64,000 nt of DNA from Zhihengliuella halotolerans (lineage in GTDB: Bacteria; Actinomycetota; Actinomycetes; Actinomycetales; Micrococcaceae): contig NZ_SHLA01000001.1 in assembly GCF_004217565.1 (NCBI RefSeq), positions 1,798,001-1,862,000 on the forward strand. Reading direction: 5' to 3'. This document shows, one piece after another, positions 20,472-30,773 of the stretch (position 1 is the first letter of the stretch; every line of letters begins with the position of its first letter). The notes under the pieces were generated by a model. The model made no database searches and was not told the DNA's origin. It worked only from the letters and a program-made list of their open reading frames with translations. The translations under genes and the position numbers were made by a program.

Positions 20472-21545
20472 CTACAAACGCGCCAACTGCCGAGTGGACT
20501 TCGATCGGCCCGAAGCCCACGACACCACACGCTCAAGCGGCCCCTGAGAAGCGACGAAGCGCATCCACGCCCAAGCGCCGACCAGGCTCACAATCGTGAT
20601 GCCGATGAGGAACGGCCAGGAATTGGTCACATCGAAAAGGCGCCCGAACCCGGCAAAGAGGAAGACCTGCAGCGTGTAGATCGTCAGTGGCATGCGCCCG
20701 GCAGCCTCGACGGGACCCAGCATTCGCGGCAGATATCCTCCCACCTGGCGTCGGTAGATCCACAGGAGGAACCCGATGACGGAAGTCGCGCAACCGATCG
20801 CGACCAGATTTCCCGCCGTCGAATTGGAACCGGGGTGGGCCGAGTCGGCGGTCAGGACGGCACAGGCGGCGCCCAGCAAGGCAAGGCCTGGCCCACTGAG
20901 CATGCACCAGCGAGCGGTGGCCGGGCGGCGAACATCAGATCGCGCGAGGATCAGGCCGCTCAGCGCGAAGAAGAGGAACATCGGCGCCCAGTAACTCGGG
21001 CCCGCGAACAGCCACGAGACGATTTTCGCGGTCACCGGGTTGGCAGCCGCCTCGGCTGCGAGGCCGCTCGCTAGAGACCACTCGTGCAGCATCGGTGAGG
21101 CGACGACGGCGGCCGCCGCCACTGCGACCAGCCAGAGACGCGGCAGGAAGAGCACGAGCAGGAGCAGCAACGTCGTGATGCCGATGTAGTCGATGACGAT
21201 TGCGATGCGCGAGTTCAACTGCCAGAGCACAAGACCGATCAGGATGAGCGCTCCCGCGCGACGGGCCAACTGGGCGATGGTGCCCGCCCGCCGCCCACGG
21301 GAAACAGGAGTCGCCCCTCCGGACATCAGGCCGATGGAGACCCCGGCGAGCATGACGAACAGGGGCGCCGTCACCTGAGCGCCTGCGGCGAGGGCTTTGA
21401 GGGCCAGCGGGCTCTCGGCCGCCACAGGGGCCGCGTGGGCGAAGAACATGCCCAGGATGGCGATGCCGCGGGCTAGGTCGAGGGCAGGGATCCGGCCGGG
21501 TGGGCTCGTCGGGATTGCGGCGCTGGCCGCTGCAGGAACGCTCAT
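20472..21545 (-). CDS. Membrane acyltransferase-like protein (DUF418/DUF1624 type)
   Basis: The 357-residue product has about ten hydrophobic segments. The beginning (GRIPALDLARGIAILGMFFAHAAPV) matches the conserved opening of the DUF1624/DUF418 and heparan-alpha-glucosaminide acetyltransferase-like families, with an arginine and histidine in the first helices. Members are thought to move acyl groups onto surface molecules across the membrane. It lies between the two Tat-type exported proteins, in the same direction, with 90 bp before and 179 bp after, suggesting shared function, though this is only positional. Confidence 0.8.
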   Translation of the reverse strand: MSVPAAASAAIPTSPPGRIPALDLARGIAILGMFFAHAAPVAAESPLALKALAAGAQVTAPLFVMLAGVSIGLMSGGATPVSRGRRAGTIAQLARRAGALILIGLVLWQLNSRIAIVIDYIGITTLLLLLVLFLPRLWLVAVAAAAVVASPMLHEWSLASGLAAEAAANPVTAKIVSWLFAGPSYWAPMFLFFALSGLILARSDVRRPATARWCMLSGPGLALLGAACAVLTADSAHPGSNSTAGNLVAIGCATSVIGFLLWIYRRQVGGYLPRMLGPVEAAGRMPLTIYTLQVFLFAGFGRLFDVTNSWPFLIGITIVSLVGAWAWMRFVASQGPLERVVSWASGRSKSTRQLARL

Positions 21546-21634
21546 TGGGTGAATCCTTCCTCGTTAATGGCGTGAAGGCCAGCGCACGCAGCGCCGGCCT
21601 TCACGCAGATGCGCCGCGCGCACCACCTCAACGA

Positions 21635-22153
21635 CTAGGAGCAGAAGATGAGCGTGCAGCTGAACGAGTCCGAGTTGTTCGACGCGACCGCGCCTTCCGG
21701 CTCGGTGGACAGCAGGGTCAGCGTGAACGACGCAGCAACGTTGACACTGAGCAGACCGAAGCTGATGCGGGCACTGCCACCGGCGACGATCGGCTCGTCG
21801 AGCTGGATCGTCGCGTTGTTCTGGTCGCCGATCTCGACGATGCCGAAGACCGTACCGTCCAGGATCCCGAGCAGGCCGTCCGACCCGAGCACATCCAGTG
21901 AGATGCCCGTGGTGCTCAGCTGGAACTGGGTTCCGGCCGGCACCTCGGTCGTGCCGTCGTTGAAGACGTCGAACCCTTGTGCAACGAGGTTCAGGACACC
22001 CGGGTTGCCTACGACGCGCACGTCCCATGCCTCGACGACCGAGGCCGCCGCCATCGGCGCCGAGACAGCCGCAGCGATCACCGGAACGGACCAGGCCGCT
22101 CCCTTGACGATACCGCGCCGACCGATACCCTGTGCTTTGTTGTTCTCTTCCAT
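21635..22153 (-). CDS. Tat-type exported protein, family A member 2
   Basis: The 172-residue product has the signal GRRGIVKGAAWSVPVIAAAV, nearly the same as that of the protein at 19666-20292. The mature part reads as a small beta-sandwich with many Val, Thr and Asn residues, and ends in CTLIFCS with two cysteines in the last seven residues (about 166 and 171). ATG 22153 has a GGGGAGG ribosome site about 8 bases upstream (CAAGGGGAGGCTTTTG). No characterised family is recognised. Together with member 1 and the membrane acyltransferase it forms a small export group. Confidence 0.7.
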   Translation of the reverse strand: MEENNKAQGIGRRGIVKGAAWSVPVIAAAVSAPMAAASVVEAWDVRVVGNPGVLNLVAQGFDVFNDGTTEVPAGTQFQLSTTGISLDVLGSDGLLGILDGTVFGIVEIGDQNNATIQLDEPIVAGGSARISFGLLSVNVAASFTLTLLSTEPEGAVASNNSDSFSCTLIFCS

Positions 22154-22337
22154 CAAAAGCCTCCCCTTGAAATATGTACATGTGAGGGCAGCAGGCCTCG
22201 CGCGGAGGTCTCCATGAGCAAACCTCAACGAAAACGCAAGATGCCACCTCGTACAGGTAAACTCACGCCGACCCTCTCCCCTAGTGGGAGGGGAATCACT
22301 TGGCGCATAAGGAAGCATTAATGGCGCAAAGTGTCCT

Positions 22338-23315
22338 CTATGTCGCGAGGCCGGCGTGTTTGCGGCGCTTGGAACGGATGTCGAGCGGCGACCCCCAACC
22401 GTGGGCTGCAAGCGCCCGTCGAAGCAACTGTGGCGAGGCGAAGCCGGAGTGGAAGGCGATATCCGGCACTGCCAGCACGTCGTAGCGCGGGTCGGCCAGC
22501 AGGTGGATCGCCTGCTCGACGCGTAGCCTGCGCAGTGTGGCGGCGACCGACGTCGAGTGCCGCGAGAATTCGCGCTGGAGGTGGCGCAGTGACACGTTCA
22601 ACTCGCCGGCGATCCGTTCCGGCGTGAGGTCGCATTCCGCGCGACGAGCGGTGATCAGCGCGACGGCACGGTCGTACAGTCCCGGCGCGTCCCGCTCGAC
22701 GGCGTCCCGCAGCCCACGGCTCGTGAGCAGCAAGGCACCAAACATCTCCTGAATCAGCTTCTCAACGAAATAGGCGTCCAGCGCCGTCACGCCTTCGTCC
22801 AAGTCCGCAGCCGCGCCAAGGAATCGCAGCGTCGGCTCAAGCAGACCGGTTTCGGCCCCGACAGGCCCATCGACGACGCCATGGTCCATACCGAACTCGT
22901 CGATGACGTCGAGCGGGACGCCCGCGGTCAGGAGCACGACATCCTCGTTCCAGACCACGTCGTAGCGCTCGGTGGTCCGGTAGAGGAAGACATCACCCGC
23001 AGATGCGGTGAATGAGGTTCCACCCTCCCGGCTCAGTTCCAGAGACCCTTCCTCGACGAGGCCCAGAGTCAGGAGCTCCGCCTGACGCGTACCGGGAACC
23101 AGTGTCCCTTGCCCGGCGCGGACACTGATCCGCTGCACGACGCTTGCGCCGATCTCCATCCGGTCCGCAGTCGCACCCCAGGCACGTTGCCTCGGAGCGA
23201 CGATGCCAAAGTTGCCTTCGCCGTTGGACGGGTACGTCTGACCATCGAATTGGACGTGATCAGCCGTGTAAACCAGTGCGGCACGTCTAACACTGCGCTC
23301 AGGCGCCTTGACCAT
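22338..23315 (-). CDS. AraC-family transcriptional regulator
   Basis: The 325-residue product has an N-terminal cupin-like sensing domain similar to AraC_binding_2 (residues about 10-180) and a C-terminal AraC-type double helix-turn-helix (LTPERIAGELNVSLRHLQREF then DIAFHSGFASPQLLRRAL). ATG 23315 follows GGGGGGAGAG; the alternative TTG 23330 overlaps this ribosome site. The inducer and targets are unknown. It is transcribed toward the exported-protein gene and could control that group. Confidence 0.88.
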   Translation of the reverse strand: MVKAPERSVRRAALVYTADHVQFDGQTYPSNGEGNFGIVAPRQRAWGATADRMEIGASVVQRISVRAGQGTLVPGTRQAELLTLGLVEEGSLELSREGGTSFTASAGDVFLYRTTERYDVVWNEDVVLLTAGVPLDVIDEFGMDHGVVDGPVGAETGLLEPTLRFLGAAADLDEGVTALDAYFVEKLIQEMFGALLLTSRGLRDAVERDAPGLYDRAVALITARRAECDLTPERIAGELNVSLRHLQREFSRHSTSVAATLRRLRVEQAIHLLADPRYDVLAVPDIAFHSGFASPQLLRRALAAHGWGSPLDIRSKRRKHAGLAT

Positions 23316-23408
23316 CTGCTCTCCCCCCAACGGTGACTGGAACCCAGTGTATTGGAAGTTCCAACGTTGGCCGTCGCGGCCAGGCGGCCGGGAGTCAGCG
23401 TCATGCCC

Positions 23409-24434
23409 TCAGGTGCTTGCGCGCTGCACCAGCGTGGTCGGGAGCATGACCTGCCGGGCCGGGGCTCCGTTGACCGCCTCGAGCAGCAACGCGACCATCT
23501 CCCGGCTGATCTCTTCCCAGGGCTGGCGGATGGTCGTCAAGGGAGGGTCGTGAGCCTCTGCCAGTCCGGAATCGTCGAAGCCGGCGACCCCGACGTCGTC
23601 CGGCACGCGAAGCCCCTCGCGCCGCAGGACGGACACCGCCCCCGCCGCCATGGCATCCGAAGCCGCGAAGACCGCGTCGAAGTCCGCACCGCCGGCCAGG
23701 AGCCGCTCCATGGCCGCCGCGCCTGAGGCGCGCCCGAAGTCACCCGCCTCGACGAGCCGGGCGTCGTACCCCTCCCCCAATTCGTCCTGAAAAGCTTCAT
23801 GCCGGAGCCGCCCGCCCGGGGTGTCCGCGGGTCCGGCCAGATGCGCAATGCGCTGCCGGCCGCGCCCGCGCAGGTGCCGCACCATGGCCCGAGTAGCAGC
23901 GTCCTCGTCGATGGAGACGGCCGGGGCGCCTGCGGCAGGACCGGCAGGAAGGCCGCTGCAGACAGCGGGAACGCCCGCCTCCGCGAGTTCACCGATGTAG
24001 AGATCGGAGGCATGGGAGGAGATCAACAGGACGCCGTCGACGTGACCGGCGCGCAAGTACTCCAATGTCGTGCGACGTTCGCCCTCGGTGCCGGCCATGA
24101 GCAGCACGAGCGTCATGCCGCGCTCCGCGAGCGCCTGCGTGGCGCCCCGCAGCAGGAGCGAGTACGTCGGGTCCTCGAAGAGGAGGTGCTGGGGCTCGGT
24201 TACGAGGAAGGCGAGGGAGTTCGCCCGCCCGGTCGCGAGGCTGCGCGCGTGTTGATTGACGGTGTATCCGGTCTCCGCAATCGCGTCTTCCACGAGTCGG
24301 CGTGCCTCGGGTGAGACCCAGTGGCCGCCGTTGATGACCCTCGAAACCGTCCCCCGCGAGACGCCTGCCGCGGCGGCGACGTCCCTGATCGTCGGCCGGG
24401 CCGTTCGGCTCGAAGGTTCCATGGGGATGTACAT
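23409..24434 (-). CDS. LacI-family transcriptional regulator of the adjacent beta-galactosidase gene
   Basis: The roughly 340-residue product has the N-terminal LacI helix-turn-helix (RPTIRDVAAAAGVSRGTVSRVINGG), the hinge helix region, and a periplasmic-binding-protein-like sensor domain. Start is ATG 24434 (MYIPMEPSSR) or ATG 24422 (MEPSSR); no clear ribosome site distinguishes them. It is divergent from the GH42 gene and the perfect palindrome at 24455-24472 lies between the two starts, so it most likely represses both itself and lacZ-type GH42 until a galactoside is present. That is inference from layout. Confidence 0.92.
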   Translation of the reverse strand: MYIPMEPSSRTARPTIRDVAAAAGVSRGTVSRVINGGHWVSPEARRLVEDAIAETGYTVNQHARSLATGRANSLAFLVTEPQHLLFEDPTYSLLLRGATQALAERGMTLVLLMAGTEGERRTTLEYLRAGHVDGVLLISSHASDLYIGELAEAGVPAVCSGLPAGPAAGAPAVSIDEDAATRAMVRHLRGRGRQRIAHLAGPADTPGGRLRHEAFQDELGEGYDARLVEAGDFGRASGAAAMERLLAGGADFDAVFAASDAMAAGAVSVLRREGLRVPDDVGVAGFDDSGLAEAHDPPLTTIRQPWEEISREMVALLLEAVNGAPARQVMLPTTLVQRAST

Positions 24435-24454
24435 TACCAGCCGACCTGCGTTAG

Positions 24455-24472
24455 CCTGTGACCGGTCACAGG
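24455..24472. promoter_or_regulatory. LacI-type operator palindrome
   Basis: The 18-bp sequence CCTGTGACCGGTCACAGG is a perfect palindrome with a central CG, the hallmark of LacI/GalR operators. It lies 20 bp from the regulator start and 57 bp before the beta-galactosidase ATG, so it can act on both divergent promoters. Confidence 0.85.
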
Positions 24473-24528
24473 TGGTGCCAGCCGGGCGAACCTCCTGCCA
24501 TCCCCCACACTCACGAAGGAGCGCCCTC

Positions 24529-26547
24529 ATGAACGACCGATCCCCCTGGCCCGCCCTGGAGCACATCGCCTACGGAGGCGACTACAACCCTGAGCAGTGG
24601 CCGCGCGAGACGTGGCACGAGGACGTGCGGCTCATGCAGGACGCCGGCGTGAACCTGGTGAGCATCGGTATCTTCTCGTGGGCGCTGCTCGAGACGGAGG
24701 AGGGGGTCTTCGACTTCGAATGGCTGGACACCGTCATCGACCTACTGCACGAGAACGGCATCGCTGTCGACCTCGCCACCCCCACGGCCTCCCCGCCCGC
24801 CTGGTTCTTCGCCGCGCACCCGGACGCGCGCGTCGTCGACCGCGACGGCGAGGTCCTCGGCTTCGGCTCACGCGGCATGGTTTCGCACTCGGCACCGGCG
24901 TACCGCGACGCCGTCGTGCGGATCGCCTCGGCCCTCGCCGAGCGCTACGGGGACCACCCGGCGGTGCTGATGTGGCACGTGCACAACGAATACGGCGTCC
25001 CGGTGGCCGAAGACTACTCGCCGCATGCGGTGGCCGCGTTCCGCGACTGGCTGCGCGAGCGCTACGGCAGCCTCGAGGGCCTCAACGAGGCGTGGGGCAC
25101 GGCCTTCTGGGGCCAGCACTACAGCAACTGGGAACACGTGGGCGCCCCCGCCGCCGCGCCGACCACGGTGAACCCCGCCCAGCGCCTGGACTTCAAGCGG
25201 TTCAGCGACCACCAGCTGCGGGCGTGTTTCATCGCCGAGCGCGACGCCATCCGGGCGCACTCGGACAAACCAGTCACGACGAACTTCATGGCCAATCAGG
25301 AGTTCACGACCGACCTGTGGGCCTGGGCAAGGGAGGTCGATGTCGTCTCCGACGACCACTACCTCACGGCCGCGGACCCCGAGGCGCACATCGGGCTGGC
25401 CATCGCCGCGGACCTCTCCCGCTCCGTCGGCGGCGGCAGGCCGTGGATGCTGCTCGAGCACTCGACCTCGGCCGTGAACTGGCAACCGCGCAACATCGCC
25501 AAGCGCCCGGGCGAGATGGCTCGGAACTCGCTCGCCCACTTCGGCCGCGGTGCCGACGCCATCATGTTCTTCCAGTGGCGGGCCTCCCGCTCCGGCGCGG
25601 AGAAGTTCCACTCCGCGATGGTCCCGCACGCTGGAACCGACTCGCGCGTCTGGCGGGAGGTCGTGCAGCTCGGCGCTTCGCTGGGCCGCCTGGCCGAGTC
25701 CCGCGGGTCCCGGGTCCGGGCCGACGTCGCGATCCTCTGGGACTTCGAATCGTTCTGGGCGCAGTCGCTCGAGTGGCGCCCCGTCCAGGATCTCGACCCG
25801 CGCGAGCGCATCCGCGCCTTCTACGAGCGCCTCTGGCGCGACGGGATCACGGTCGACTTCGCACTGCCCGGCGCCGACCTCTCCGGCTACAAACTGGTCG
25901 TCGCGGCCTCGCAGTACCTGCTCCGGAACGACGACGCGGCGAACCTCACGCGGTACGTCGCCGGCGGCGGTACGCTCGTCGTCTCCTACTTCTCGGGCAT
26001 CGTGGACGAGCACGACGCCGTGCACGCCGGCGGGTTCATGGCCCCGCTGCGCGAGGTGCTCGGCTGCGACGTCGAGGAGTTCCTGCCGCTGCGCACCGGT
26101 TCGAGCGCGGCCGTGGACTACGCCGCCGGCGACGGCACCTCCCACCGCCTCGACGCCGACGAATGGGCCGACGACCTCCGGATCACGAGCGCCGCCGTAC
26201 GGGGGACCTATGCCGAGGGCCCCGGGACCGGGAAGCCGGCGATCACGCGGAACGAGCACGGCCGGGGCACCGGTTGGTACGTTTCGACCCGGCTCGACGC
26301 CGACGCTCTCGAGACCGTCATGGGCGACGTCTACGCGGACGCCGGCCTCGCCCCCGCCGGCCTGCCCGAGGGCGTCGAAGCGGTCGCCCGCAGCGGGGAG
26401 GCGGGCGACTACCTCACGCTCGTCAACCACTCCGACGCGGACGCGGAGGTCCCGGTCGACGGCGTCGACCTGCTCACGGGCGCCGCAACGGGCGGGACGC
26501 TGCAGCTGGGGGCCGGCGGAACCGCCGTCGTACGGCTGGCCCGCTGA
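24529..26547 (+). CDS. Beta-galactosidase, glycoside hydrolase family 42
   Basis: The 672-residue product has the GH42 pattern: opening YGGDYNPEQWPRETW, TIM-barrel with acid/base glutamate in WHVHNEYG (about residue 152) and nucleophile glutamate in MLLEHSTSAVNW (about residue 311), then the trimerisation domain (about 390-610) and a C-terminal beta domain ending GGTAVVRLAR. There is no signal peptide, so it acts in the cytoplasm on galactosides brought in by a transporter that is not in this window. ATG 24529 follows GAAGGAG; longer frames read back over the operator and are rejected. Confidence 0.95.
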   Translation: MNDRSPWPALEHIAYGGDYNPEQWPRETWHEDVRLMQDAGVNLVSIGIFSWALLETEEGVFDFEWLDTVIDLLHENGIAVDLATPTASPPAWFFAAHPDARVVDRDGEVLGFGSRGMVSHSAPAYRDAVVRIASALAERYGDHPAVLMWHVHNEYGVPVAEDYSPHAVAAFRDWLRERYGSLEGLNEAWGTAFWGQHYSNWEHVGAPAAAPTTVNPAQRLDFKRFSDHQLRACFIAERDAIRAHSDKPVTTNFMANQEFTTDLWAWAREVDVVSDDHYLTAADPEAHIGLAIAADLSRSVGGGRPWMLLEHSTSAVNWQPRNIAKRPGEMARNSLAHFGRGADAIMFFQWRASRSGAEKFHSAMVPHAGTDSRVWREVVQLGASLGRLAESRGSRVRADVAILWDFESFWAQSLEWRPVQDLDPRERIRAFYERLWRDGITVDFALPGADLSGYKLVVAASQYLLRNDDAANLTRYVAGGGTLVVSYFSGIVDEHDAVHAGGFMAPLREVLGCDVEEFLPLRTGSSAAVDYAAGDGTSHRLDADEWADDLRITSAAVRGTYAEGPGTGKPAITRNEHGRGTGWYVSTRLDADALETVMGDVYADAGLAPAGLPEGVEAVARSGEAGDYLTLVNHSDADAEVPVDGVDLLTGAATGGTLQLGAGGTAVVRLAR

Positions 26548-26565
26548 TCCCGACGGCCGCGGAGA

Positions 26566-28386
<1,821 letters not shown>

Positions 28387-28439
28387 TCTGTCCTTAGATC
28401 TGCTGTTGATTCTTCTCTGTCTGCTGCGACGGCGCCGCG

Positions 28440-29360
28440 TTAGATGATCTGCGCCCCCGGCACGGGGCCGTGCACGGCATGCGCGGCGAGTCCGGGCTCG
28501 TCCTGCAACTGCAGCGCCAGCTCGGCGGCGTGGTGCGCGTCCGCTGCGAGCAGCGCCGTCGTCGGGCCGGACCCGGAGACGATCGCGGCGAGCGCACCGG
28601 CGCGCAGGGACTCCTCGATCACCTGCCCCAGTTCGGGGGCGAGGTTCACGGCGGCGGGGGCGAGGTCGTTGTGCATGAGGCCCGGCAGCCGCTCGTGGTC
28701 CCCGGAGACGAGCGCCAGCACGACGTCGGCATCCACCTCGGTGGGCGTCGGGACGTCCTCGTCGGCGCGCAGGGCGTCGAGCTGCTTGAACACGGCCGGG
28801 GTCGAGAGCCCGTAGCTCGCCGGCAGCACGACCCAGTCGCTGCGGTCGCGCAGCAGCAGCGGCGAGAGCTCGTCGCCGATGCCGAGGCCGACGGCGGCGC
28901 CGCCGGTGATCGCGAACGGCACGTCCGCGCCGAGCTCCGAGCCGAGCTCGCACAGCTGCTCGCGGGTCAGACCGGTGCCCCACAGCGCGTTGCACGCCAC
29001 GAGCGCCGCGGCCGCGTCGGCGGAGCCGCCGCCCATGCCGCCGGCGATCGGGACGCGCTTGGTCACCTCGAGGTCCACGCCGGTGCCCGCTCCGGTGTGC
29101 CGGGCCAGGAGCTTCGCCGCCCGCACCACGAGGTTGTCGGCGTCGAGCGGGAAGTCCTCGGGATCCCGCACGGCCGTCGAGTCGGCGGAGAGCCGCACGG
29201 TGACGCCGTCGTCGTCGCGCACCGTGGCGGTGACGTCCTCGTAGAGGCTGACCGCCAGGTAGAGGCTGGCGACGTCGTGGTAGCCGTCCGGCCGCGGCGG
29301 CCCGGCGCGGAAGAAGACGTTGATCTTGCCCGGGGCGCGGGCCGTCACCGAAGACTTCAT
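28440..29360 (-). CDS. ispE: 4-diphosphocytidyl-2-C-methyl-D-erythritol kinase
   Basis: The 306-residue GHMP kinase phosphorylates CDP-methylerythritol in the MEP isoprenoid pathway. The N-terminal substrate part [21 protein letters not shown] and the ATP-loop [17 protein letters not shown] (about residue 104) are present, with the third GHMP motif [11 protein letters not shown] late in the protein. Its ATG overlaps the stop of rsmA by 4 bp, the conserved rsmA-ispE order of actinobacteria. Confidence 0.97.
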   Translation of the reverse strand: MKSSVTARAPGKINVFFRAGPPRPDGYHDVASLYLAVSLYEDVTATVRDDDGVTVRLSADSTAVRDPEDFPLDADNLVVRAAKLLARHTGAGTGVDLEVTKRVPIAGGMGGGSADAAAALVACNALWGTGLTREQLCELGSELGADVPFAITGGAAVGLGIGDELSPLLLRDRSDWVVLPASYGLSTPAVFKQLDALRADEDVPTPTEVDADVVLALVSGDHERLPGLMHNDLAPAAVNLAPELGQVIEESLRAGALAAIVSGSGPTTALLAADAHHAAELALQLQDEPGLAAHAVHGPVPGAQII

Positions 29361-30268
29361 GCGCCCGGTCCCGACGCGGCGTCGCCGGCGAGGTCCGGGT
29401 GGTGGGCAGCGATGGCGGCGAACTCCTCGACGCTGAGCTTCTCGCCGCGGGCCTGCGGGTCCACCCCAGCGGCGCGCAGCGCGGTCTCGGCGGCCGCGGC
29501 GCTGCCGGCCCAGCCGGCCAACGCGGCGCGCAGGGTCTTGCGGCGTTGGGCGAAGGCCGCGTCGATGGCCGCGAAGACCTGCTCGCGGCTGGCCGGCGTC
29601 ACGGGTGGTTCGTGGCGGGAGAACCCGACGAGGCCGGAGTTAATCTTCGGCGCCGGCCAGAAGACGTTCTTGCCGACGACGCCGGCCTTGCGCATGTCGG
29701 CGTACCAGGTGGACTTCACGCTCGGCACGCCGTAGATCTTCGAGCCCGGCTTCGCGGCGAGCCGGTCGGCGACTTCGTCCTGCACCATGACGAGACCGTG
29801 CCGCAGCGACGGGAAGTGCTCGAACAGGTGCAGCACCACGGGCACCGCCACGTTGTAGGGCAGGTTCGCGACCAGGGCGGTCGGCGCGTGCGGCAGCTCT
29901 CTGACGCGCATCGCGTCGGAGAGCACGACGTCGAGGGACGCCGCCTTCTCCGGGCGGAACTCCTCGATGGTCCGGGGCAGCCGCGCTGCCAACTTGGGGT
30001 CGATTTCGACGGCGACGACGCGCGCGGCGGCGTCGAGCAGCCCGAGCGTCAGGGAACCGAGGCCGGGGCCGACCTCGAGCACGATCTCGTCAGGCGAGAT
30101 GTCGGCGGCGGCGACGATGCGGCGGATGGTGTTCCCGTCGATCACGAAGTTCTGGCCGAGAGTCTTCGTCGGTCGTACGTCGAGTTCGTCTGCCAGGCGG
30201 CGGATCTCGGTCGCGCCGAGAAGCGGGGCCGGCGCACTGGAGGCGGGCTGGGCTGCATCAGAAGTCAC
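29357..30268 (-). CDS. rsmA: 16S rRNA (adenine(1518)-N(6)/adenine(1519)-N(6))-dimethyltransferase
   Basis: The 303-residue KsgA-type methyltransferase dimethylates two adenosines near the 3' end of 16S rRNA. It shows [18 protein letters not shown], the SAM loop [12 protein letters not shown] and the catalytic [13 protein letters not shown]. The first 15 residues are an alanine/proline-rich extension. It starts 18 bp after the stop of the small secreted protein gene and is coupled to ispE. Confidence 0.97.
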   Translation of the reverse strand: MTSDAAQPASSAPAPLLGATEIRRLADELDVRPTKTLGQNFVIDGNTIRRIVAAADISPDEIVLEVGPGLGSLTLGLLDAAARVVAVEIDPKLAARLPRTIEEFRPEKAASLDVVLSDAMRVRELPHAPTALVANLPYNVAVPVVLHLFEHFPSLRHGLVMVQDEVADRLAAKPGSKIYGVPSVKSTWYADMRKAGVVGKNVFWPAPKINSGLVGFSRHEPPVTPASREQVFAAIDAAFAQRRKTLRAALAGWAGSAAAAETALRAAGVDPQARGEKLSVEEFAAIAAHHPDLAGDAASGPGA

Positions 30269-30286
30269 GGGGTCTATCCTAGTTCG

Positions 30287-30610
30287 TCACCCCGGTGGCG
30301 GCCCCATTCCCTCCCAGGCGGTCGGCGTTCGTGCATCGTCGCCGGCGCCCGACGGCCCCGGCCGATAGGTGGGAATCCACCCCATGCGGTATTCGTGCGT
30401 TCGCCCGTCCGCGAACTCGACTCGACACCGAAAATTGGGAAGCGGGTTCGGCGCGAAGTCCACCTGCGATGAATCACCCCATTCCTCCCCCGGCGGCGAT
30501 GCCGCGCACAAGTTCTCAGCGCGTCCGTGGAGGAGCATCGCCGAGGCCGGATAGACCGCCGCCATCAGCAGCACCGCCACGATCACGAGCGCCCACACCG
30601 TCTTCTTCAT
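30287..30610 (-). CDS. Small exported hypothetical protein
   Basis: The 107-residue product starts with a signal-like segment (KKTVWALVIVAVLLMAAVYPASA) and continues as a soluble Pro/Gly-rich part with two cysteines (NLCAASPP, FRCRVEFADG). ATG 30610 is preceded by GGGAGAAG, a good ribosome site. No family is recognised. It lies between rpf and rsmA on the same strand; the strong terminator upstream (30693-30734) means it probably has its own promoter in the 80 bp before its start. Confidence 0.65.
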   Translation of the reverse strand: MKKTVWALVIVAVLLMAAVYPASAMLLHGRAENLCAASPPGEEWGDSSQVDFAPNPLPNFRCRVEFADGRTHEYRMGWIPTYRPGPSGAGDDARTPTAWEGMGPPPG

Positions 30611-30692
30611 GTCTTCTCCCGCCGTTGGTTACCCTCGAGCGTCCATCACACCCGCCAGCGCGGCGCAGCGCGACACCCCCGGGACGCGGAAA

Positions 30693-30734
30693 CCCCGCGT
30701 GCGGATCATCCCTGAGGAGGATCCGCACGCGGGG
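30693..30734 (-). terminator. Hairpin terminator downstream of rpf
   Basis: A perfect 15-bp stem CCCCGCGTGCGGATC (30693-30707) pairs with 30720-30734 around a 12-base loop; on the minus strand it is followed by TTTCC. It lies 40 bp after the rpf stop and before the small exported protein gene. Confidence 0.85.
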
Positions 30735-30773
30735 TCGCATGTTCGCTGCCCGGCGCTGGGCCGGTCCGGCTGC

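Noticed and set aside
24868-26430. 520-residue frame antisense to the GH42 gene
   Set aside because: It overlaps the GH42 catalytic region completely and has no recognisable domains.
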